A DNA stretch of 6,943 nucleotides from Alphaproteobacteria bacterium (GTDB lineage Bacteria > Pseudomonadota > Alphaproteobacteria > Puniceispirillales > Puniceispirillaceae). The notes under the pieces were generated by a model. It was not told where the DNA came from. It searched no databases and worked only from the letters and a program-made list of their open reading frames with translations. Positions 1 to 4,290 of this stretch are shown one piece after another (position 1 is the first letter of the stretch; every line of letters starts with the position of its first letter). The stretch lies in the NCBI GenBank assembly GCA_011522945.1, contig WTHY01000042.1, forward strand, positions 1 through 6,943, given 5' to 3'. Position numbers and translations under genes: made by a program.

Positions 1-1
1 T

Positions 2-75
2 GCGGCTGTGGTGTAGTGGTAGCACAAAAGCCTTCCAAGCTTTTAGGGCCAGTTCGAGTCTGGTCAGCCGCTCCA
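2..75 (+). tRNA. tRNA-Gly (anticodon TCC)
   Basis: A full cloverleaf can be folded by hand. The acceptor stem GCGGCTG (2-8) pairs perfectly with CAGCCGC (65-71), followed by discriminator T72 and an encoded CCA (73-75). The D stem is GTG (11-13) with CAC (23-25). The anticodon stem AAAGC (27-31) pairs with GCTTT (39-43) and encloses the 7-base loop CTTCCAA with anticodon TCC at 34-36. The T arm has stem 48-52/60-64 (one G-T wobble) and loop TTCGAGT. It reads GGA and other GGN glycine codons. The promoter lies outside the window. tRNA-Gly genes are common integration sites, but no copy of its 3' end was found elsewhere in the window. Confidence 0.97.
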
Positions 76-80
76 ATTCT

Positions 81-103
81 CAAAAATCCCCATCATATTT
101 TTG
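81..103 (+). terminator. AT-rich hairpin just after tRNA-Gly, possible weak terminator
   Basis: CAAAAAT (81-87) and ATTTTTG (97-103) form a perfect 7-bp inverted repeat around a 9-base loop, starting 6 bases after the CCA end of the tRNA. The T-run at 98-102 lies in the 3' arm of the hairpin and not beyond it. The stem is nearly all A-T and so is weak. It could aid tRNA 3'-end release or processing, or be chance in AT-rich DNA. Confidence 0.3.
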
Positions 104-410
104 TATCGTGATAATGCTTGATGTTACGAGCGATTACATTTGACGTACCATCTTGCCGTCTGCGCTTGCCGCGCCGTCTCTTACCTGTACCTCATCTACG
201 CAATACCGGCGAATTCAATAGCTTGCCTGTTTGTCTGCCCTTCGACTCTTCCATTATATTATGTTAATGATCTAACCATACTTACAGGCGATAGCCGAAA
301 GCGGTTTTTCAGTAGCTGACTGTCAGTACCGGGGTTGCAGTAGCGCTATTTTCAGTAGCTACACCAAAAGCAAAGGCTGTAACGTCGAGGAAAACCGTTA
401 GATAGTTGAT
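104..410. other. Intergenic region with CAGTAGC repeats near its right end
   Basis: No convincing coding frame is present: the only in-frame ATG runs are very short (for example 9 codons from 113). The left two thirds show no clear structure or promoter. The right third (about 306-360) holds the direct repeats listed separately. The promoter of the small gene at 421 should lie here, but no confident -35/-10 pair could be assigned; the AT-rich stretch around 253-270 is the most promoter-like in composition. Confidence 0.5.
306..360 (+). repeat. Short direct repeats (TTTTCAGTAGCT x2, CAGTAGC x3)
   Basis: A 12-base direct repeat, TTTTCAGTAGCT, occurs at 306-317 and 349-360. A third copy of its core, CAGTAGC, is at 338-344, so the core appears three times (310-316, 338-344, 353-359), all on the same strand. 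Repeat starts are 28 and 15 bases apart, which is not a constant helical period. The cluster ends about 60 bases before the start of the small gene at 421. It could be a regulator-binding cluster for that gene or the relic of a local duplication. The repeats are seen directly; a role is inference. Confidence 0.55.
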
Positions 411-415
411 GAGGG
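411..415 (+). promoter_or_regulatory. Ribosome binding site deciding the start at 421
   Basis: GAGGG lies 5 bases before ATG 421. It overlaps the codons that follow the alternative upstream starts (TTG 406, ATG 409), so the short form of 104 residues is the likely product. Confidence 0.6.
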
Positions 416-420
416 TAAAA

Positions 421-735
421 ATGGATAAAGCAACAAAACAAGCTATCAAACAATTGCGTGAAATGCAGAAGCAGCGAGCTGCCCTTTTGAAGCGCATCAC
501 AAATTTAGAGCAGAATATGACAAAGGTTGGATGGGATCTGGCCGTAATGCGGGCTCAAGATAAGGATGAGGCTGTTCGAGTGGCCTCAGATGCAGTCAAT
601 AATGCTATACGGTGTATGCATGAGGCTATGAATGCTTTTGGCCGCGTTGACACAGCTGTTTTAGACTCACCAAAACCGGCGCGTCCGGTAGCTGTGGCAA
701 AGGTTGAGGCCGTTTCAACAGACCCTGCAAAATAA
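421..735 (+). CDS. Small helical, coiled-coil-like protein of unknown function
   Basis: The gene encodes a 104-residue protein that I do not recognise. Residues 1-45 are rich in Lys, Gln, Arg, Glu and Leu with coiled-coil-like spacing (KQAIKQLREMQKQRAALLKR), and about 49-75 read as a second amphipathic Ala-rich helix. The tail (about 83-104) is a Pro/Ala/Val/Lys-rich, probably flexible segment (KPARPVAVAKVEA). There is no signal peptide, membrane segment or metal-binding motif, so a soluble cytoplasmic, self-associating protein is likely. ATG 421 is preferred because GAGGG (411-415) sits 5 bases upstream; TTG 406 and ATG 409 in the same frame lack a well-placed Shine-Dalgarno. Composition is loosely phasin-like or like small nucleoid or structural proteins, but no diagnostic motif supports either. 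It appears monocistronic, bounded by the repeat cluster upstream and a hairpin downstream. Confidence 0.75.
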   Translation: MDKATKQAIKQLREMQKQRAALLKRITNLEQNMTKVGWDLAVMRAQDKDEAVRVASDAVNNAIRCMHEAMNAFGRVDTAVLDSPKPARPVAVAKVEAVSTDPAK

Positions 736-741
736 GTGATT

Positions 742-764
742 GCGCCTCAAATTATCGCAGGCGC
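742..764 (+). other. Short GC inverted repeat after the small gene
   Basis: GCGCCT (742-747) and AGGCGC (759-764) form a 6-bp inverted repeat with an 11-base loop, starting 7 bases after the stop codon of the small gene. No T-run follows, so it is not a standard intrinsic terminator by itself; it could protect the 3' end of the transcript. Confidence 0.35.
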
Positions 765-797
765 GACGAGCAGAAATAAAGTTTTGAAAAACGTGGG

Positions 798-837
798 CTG
801 GCAAGCATATATCTGATTGCCAGTGCCTATGTTTTTT
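798..837 (+). terminator. Hairpin with T-run between the small gene and the first dehydrogenase gene
   Basis: CTGGCAA (798-804) and TTGCCAG (817-823) make a perfect 7-bp inverted repeat with a 12-base loop, and six T residues follow at 832-837. The T-run starts 8 bases beyond the stem, which is farther than usual; pairing G796-G797 with C826-C827 across a two-base bulge would bring it closer. The likeliest role is terminating the 421-735 transcript. Because it sits about 60-90 bases before the start of the dehydrogenase gene, it could instead be an operator for that gene. Confidence 0.45.
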
Positions 838-871
838 GCTTCTATCACGCCAGACTTTACTAAAGTGCATA

Positions 872-879
872 GAAGGGGG
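872..879 (+). promoter_or_regulatory. Strong ribosome binding site deciding the start at 886
   Basis: GAAGGGGG ends 6 bases before ATG 886, ideal Shine-Dalgarno spacing. The frame stays open back to TTG 817, but residues from that start do not resemble the family and 817 lies within the hairpin arm at 817-823. ATG 886 also places the FAD-binding GGGSVG motif at residues 14-19, the usual distance from the N-terminus. Confidence 0.8.
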
Positions 880-885
880 TTCCCT

Positions 886-3315
886 ATGTCTGATTTTCCA
901 ACCACAGCTAGAGTTGTTATTATTGGCGGCGGCTCTGTAGGTACGTCTTGCCTGTATCACCTTGCCCTCGCCGGCTGGACAGATTGTGTTTTGCTGGAAA
1001 AAAATGAGCTAACCTCTGGTTCCACCTGGCATGCTGCTGGCAACTGCCCGAACTTCTCATCCTCTTGGTCAGTTATGAATATGCAGCGCTATGGCACGAC
1101 ACTATATCGTGAACTTGGCGAGCGTGTTGACTATCCGATGAATTACCATGTGACAGGCTCTGTACGCCTTGCGCATAGCCATAACCGGATGATGGAATTT
1201 GAACGTGTCTTGGATATGGGCAGGTATCAAGACATAGATATGAAGCTTCTCAACCTTGATGAGCTTAAGGACTATTACCCCTATATTGAGACACATGATC
1301 TTGAGGGCGCATTATATGACCCAACAGATGGAGATATTGACCCAGCGCAGCTTACACAGGCCTTTGCGAAAGGTGCGCGTGAGTTAGGGGCGACAATCAT
1401 TCGTTTCTGCCCTGTCACATCAGTAAAACGTGATGGTACAGAATGGGTGATTGAGTCTGAAAAAGGCACAATCCGCTGTGACTACGTCGTTAACGCAGCC
1501 GGGTATCGCGCAGCTGAAGTTGGCCGCATGTTCGGACGCGACATCCCAATGGTATCTATGTCGCACCAATATTTGCTAACTGAAAACACAACAGAATTGG
1601 AAGAATACTCAGCCAAGACAGGCCACAAGCTACCATTGCTAAGAGATGTGGATTCCTCATATTATCTACGTCAAGAAAAATTCGGGTTCAACCTAGGCCC
1701 TTATGAGGAAAATTGTAGGGCTCACTGGGTTGACGCTGACGATCCAATGCCAGCCGATTTCAGCTTCCAGCTTTGGCCTGACGATATCGACCGGATTTCC
1801 TGGCATATTGAAGATGCTATGGCACGTGTGCCACTACTCGGTGAAGCAGGCATGAGCCGCGTGATTAATGGCCCTATCCCTTATGCGCCAGATGGCAACC
1901 CACTTATTGGCCCGATGCCTGGTGTCCCTGGGGCTTTTGAAGCCTGTGTGTTCACATTCGGGATTGCGCAAGCCGGCGGTGCTGGCAAGGTGCTGGCTGA
2001 ATGGGTAACAGAAGGCACAACAGAATGGGATATGTGGTCTTGTGACCCGCGCCGTTTCACTGGTTATGCTGATGATAGTTATGCTGTGGCAAAGGGTATG
2101 GAAGTCTATGGCCATGAATATGCCATTCACTACCCACATCATGAGTGGCCTGCGGGACGCAATAAGCGTCTATCGCCACTACATGACAAGCTGACCGAGA
2201 TGGGCGCACAGATGGGCGCCTATGGCGGCTGGGAGCGTGCCAATTATTTTGCGCAGCCAGGTGATGACACATCTGAAGAGAGCACATTAACATGGTCTCG
2301 CAGTGGTCCGTGGGAAGCACGCGTTGAAGAAGAATGCCTTGCTGTTCGTGACCATGTAGGCGTTCTCGACCTGCCAGGCTTTTCACGCTTTAACCTGTCT
2401 GGTGCAGGTGCCGCTGACTGGCTCAACAAGCAGATGACAGGTAAACTGCCGCGCATTGGCCGTATGGGCCTTGCCTATTTCTCTGATGAAGCTGGCCGCA
2501 TAGTGACAGAAACATCTGTCATGCGTCATGCTGAGGACCACTTCACGCTCATCACAGCTGCGGCTGCTGAATGGCATGATTTTGACCTGCTTAATAGTCG
2601 CCTGCCAGAGGGGCTTAGCCTCACAGACCATACATCTGAATTTGGCACTTTGATTGTATCAGGTCCAAAGTCGCGTGAGCTTCTATCAGGTCTCACTGAT
2701 GGCGATTTAAGCTTGCCATGGCTGTCACATCAATCTGCGACAGTGGCTGGCCTGCCAGCTGCGCTCGCACGTGTGTCTTTTGCCGGTGAGCTAGGCTGGG
2801 AAATTCATGCAGAGATGCAGCATATCCCCGCACTATATGATGCTGTCCTTGCCGGTGGTGCCAAGCCGTTTGGCATGTATGCCCTAAACCATTTGCGGAT
2901 GGAAAAAGGCTATCGCGCATGGAAAGGTGATTTATCGACCGATTACACTGTCCTGCAAGCTGGCCTAGATCGCTTTATTGACTGGGATAAAGAAGAGTTT
3001 GTTGGCCGTCAGGCGCTGTTAAAGGAAAAACAGTCTGGCAGCAGCAAAGTCTTTAGCCAGCTCACCTATGAAGCTGATGATTTCGATCCGCCTTATATGT
3101 CTCTGGTCATGGATGGTGATGAAATCGTCGGTGAAGTTACATCAGCTGGCCGTGGCTACAGATCTGAGACGAATATCGCTTTGGTGATGATCAAGCCTGA
3201 AGCGAATGTAGAAGGTAAAGAGCTGTCAATTCGTATCTTTGGTAAGGTGCATAAAGCTGTTGTGGCTGGCAGCGCGTCTATCTGGGACCCGAAAAACGAA
3301 CGGCTCCGCGCTTAG
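886..3315 (+). CDS. FAD-GcvT fusion dehydrogenase, dimethylglycine/sarcosine dehydrogenase family (divergent paralogue 1)
   Basis: The 809-residue protein has the full length of dimethylglycine and sarcosine dehydrogenases. An N-terminal DAO-type FAD domain (about 8-370) carries the dinucleotide motif GGGSVG (14-19) and STWHAAG (47-52), whose His49 matches the covalent FAD attachment His of the family. His227 and Tyr259/Tyr260 lie where the His and Tyr near the substrate in bacterial dimethylglycine oxidase are expected. A linker with PLHDKL and GGWERANYF leads to a GcvT-like folate domain (about 470-809) with GELGWEI (634-640) and a DPKNERLRA end. Known members oxidise an N-methyl amine and load the methylene group onto tetrahydrofolate, passing electrons to ETF or oxygen. 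Two oddities: the segment after the FAD His reads GNCPNFSSSW where relatives, including the paralogue here, have GL plus a hydrophobic stretch, and the folate-site Asp is replaced by Glu542. The substrate may therefore not be dimethylglycine or sarcosine. No signal peptide; cytoplasmic. Family call is firm, exact substrate is not. Confidence 0.93.
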   Translation: MSDFPTTARVVIIGGGSVGTSCLYHLALAGWTDCVLLEKNELTSGSTWHAAGNCPNFSSSWSVMNMQRYGTTLYRELGERVDYPMNYHVTGSVRLAHSHNRMMEFERVLDMGRYQDIDMKLLNLDELKDYYPYIETHDLEGALYDPTDGDIDPAQLTQAFAKGARELGATIIRFCPVTSVKRDGTEWVIESEKGTIRCDYVVNAAGYRAAEVGRMFGRDIPMVSMSHQYLLTENTTELEEYSAKTGHKLPLLRDVDSSYYLRQEKFGFNLGPYEENCRAHWVDADDPMPADFSFQLWPDDIDRISWHIEDAMARVPLLGEAGMSRVINGPIPYAPDGNPLIGPMPGVPGAFEACVFTFGIAQAGGAGKVLAEWVTEGTTEWDMWSCDPRRFTGYADDSYAVAKGMEVYGHEYAIHYPHHEWPAGRNKRLSPLHDKLTEMGAQMGAYGGWERANYFAQPGDDTSEESTLTWSRSGPWEARVEEECLAVRDHVGVLDLPGFSRFNLSGAGAADWLNKQMTGKLPRIGRMGLAYFSDEAGRIVTETSVMRHAEDHFTLITAAAAEWHDFDLLNSRLPEGLSLTDHTSEFGTLIVSGPKSRELLSGLTDGDLSLPWLSHQSATVAGLPAALARVSFAGELGWEIHAEMQHIPALYDAVLAGGAKPFGMYALNHLRMEKGYRAWKGDLSTDYTVLQAGLDRFIDWDKEEFVGRQALLKEKQSGSSKVFSQLTYEADDFDPPYMSLVMDGDEIVGEVTSAGRGYRSETNIALVMIKPEANVEGKELSIRIFGKVHKAVVAGSASIWDPKNERLRA

Positions 3316-3348
3316 GTCCTATAGACCGACAAATCTTAAAATTCTGAT

Positions 3349-3377
3349 AAGAGCAGGTGTCCGCATCGGCTCTTTTT
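3349..3377 (+). terminator. Probable intrinsic terminator of the first dehydrogenase gene
   Basis: AAGAGC (3349-3354) pairs perfectly with GCTCTT (3369-3374) around a 14-base loop, and the T-run at 3373-3377 begins at the end of the 3' arm. It lies 33 bases after the stop codon at 3315. The stem is short and the loop longish, so termination may be partial, but position and T-run fit a Rho-independent terminator. It separates the enzyme gene from the membrane-protein gene at 3453. Confidence 0.6.
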
Positions 3378-3452
3378 CTGTCTGGCCCATGTCATCTATG
3401 AGACTTCGAGGTCACGCTTTTCTGAAATTGTTAATTCTGCCTACCCTCAGAT

Positions 3453-4025
3453 ATGCGGTATTTTCGTAAATCAAAAGCCAGACAAGATGATGCGGATTGG
3501 GCCTTGCCAGGCAACCTGTCCGAACTGGATGTTGAATGTCTGAAACTCATATGGCTGGAGGCAAAGGATAGAGTCAAATCAATTGAAGAGGCAAAAAAGC
3601 AATGTCTTTTCAAGTTAGCTATTTTGGCGACCCTCTTTGTTTACCTCCTGACATTCATGTTAGAACATGTCTCGCTTTCAAAGCCTGAATCGTTGCCTAT
3701 ATGGGCGTACCTTATTTATACTCTAATTGCTATTTTTGGCACTACATCATTTATAACTTATTTCATTGGCATGCTACGAGATGATCTGCTCCCTTTAAAT
3801 GGATTTGCGCCATTGGAGTTCGATGGTGATGGGCTAGTGTCTGATTTTCGAAAAGGCCAAACTGATAATGATAGGACATTATCTATTTTCTATATATTTT
3901 GCATTCGGGCTTATGCACGGCAAATACACAAACATCGCAAAAATCTGCAAACACTAAATAAATATAATGCGTATGCTGTAGCCTCTTTAATAGGAGTATC
4001 ATTCGCAGCCCTTCAATTATCCTAA
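3453..4025 (+). CDS. Three-helix membrane protein of unknown function
   Basis: The gene encodes a 190-residue protein with a charged soluble N-terminus (1-50) containing an amphipathic helix (about 25-50, DRVKSIEEAKKQ). Two membrane segments follow at about 52-70 and 82-107. A polar stretch with FDGDG and DNDR (about 110-145) leads into a basic helix (about 146-170, RAYARQIHKHRKN) and a C-terminal membrane segment at about 172-189. I do not recognise the family by name. The plan of helix, TM pair, soluble part, helix and last TM recalls small membrane effectors of nucleotide-signalling defence systems (PycTM or SLATT-like), but no diagnostic motif or partner cyclase is present, so this is only a hint. 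ATG 3453 is the only ordinary start after the in-frame stop at 3432-3434, and its Shine-Dalgarno is poor. The gene is visibly AT-richer than the enzymes on either side, which suggests transfer. It is preceded by a terminator, so it is probably transcribed alone. Confidence 0.75.
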   Translation: MRYFRKSKARQDDADWALPGNLSELDVECLKLIWLEAKDRVKSIEEAKKQCLFKLAILATLFVYLLTFMLEHVSLSKPESLPIWAYLIYTLIAIFGTTSFITYFIGMLRDDLLPLNGFAPLEFDGDGLVSDFRKGQTDNDRTLSIFYIFCIRAYARQIHKHRKNLQTLNKYNAYAVASLIGVSFAALQLS

Positions 4026-4101
4026 ATAAGGATCATATCAGGTTTGATCAGATTATCCCTTCCCCAAAGTTCGAGGCTTATGAGCGCACTGAAACACTAG
4101 C

Positions 4102-4290
4102 AAGACCCAACTCCGAAATGAGGTGGATCTGTCGCAAGGAATATTTAAGCTCGCGGCGACGATCGGGAAATCGCCAAACTAAGACTAACGCTAAAACTCA
4201 GGCAACTGGAAGATTGCCTACAGCTACCAAAGCTGATTTCAAATGAAGCAGCGGTTATGTTGTCCCTTGAGACAATCTACATATATGCTC
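4102..4290 (+). pseudogene. Decayed fragment of an IS30-family-like transposase gene
   Basis: Two short reading frames, each with transposase-like words, follow one another in different frames. From 4102 the frame reads RNEVDLSQGI and KLAATIGKSPN, resembling the helix-turn-helix region of IS30 transposases (typically ending in an IGKSPSTISRE-like motif), then stops at 4180-4182. From about 4164 a second frame reads on through KLRQLEDCLQLPKLIS and EAAVMLSLETIYIYA (4245-4289), resembling the conserved IS30 segment VSHETIY that follows the N-terminal region. The order of the two pieces matches the family, but frameshifts, stops and missing parts make it non-functional. The DDE catalytic domain is absent, and the relic ends where the minus-strand gene ends at 4291. 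No terminal inverted repeats were found. The reading is by eye, so the family call is moderate. Confidence 0.5.

Noticed and set aside
2..75. tRNA-Gly as the attachment site of an integrated element
   Set aside because: No second copy of the tRNA 3' end and no integrase gene were found in the window.
309..500. Minus-strand open frame across the repeat region and the start of the small gene
   Set aside because: It overlaps the better supported plus-strand gene, has no clear ribosome binding site and its composition looks like a frame shadow.
1834..2631. Several minus-strand open frames inside the first dehydrogenase gene
   Set aside because: They are shadows of a long, clearly conserved coding frame; their translations look random, rich in His, Cys and Arg.
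886..3315. DMSP demethylase (DmdA) or plain glycine-cleavage T protein
   Set aside because: The C-terminal domain is GcvT-like, but it is fused to a full FAD domain with the covalent-flavin motif; DmdA and T protein are stand-alone GcvT-type proteins of about half the length.
3315..3327. GGTC/GACC inverted repeat at the stop codon of the first dehydrogenase gene
   Set aside because: Only four pairs and no T-run; the hairpin at 3349-3377 is a much better terminator.
3239..3469. Plus-strand open frame spanning the end of the first dehydrogenase gene and the terminator
   Set aside because: It overlaps the conserved C-terminus of the enzyme gene and the terminator hairpin, and its protein resembles nothing.
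4031..4049. GATCA/TGATC inverted repeat just after the membrane-protein gene as a terminator
   Set aside because: Five-pair AT-rich stem with a 9-base loop and no T-run after it.
4260..4275. Small inverted repeat TTGTC/GACAA just beyond the end of the minus-strand gene as its terminator
   Set aside because: The stem is only five pairs (plus a possible wobble) and no T-run follows on the minus strand.
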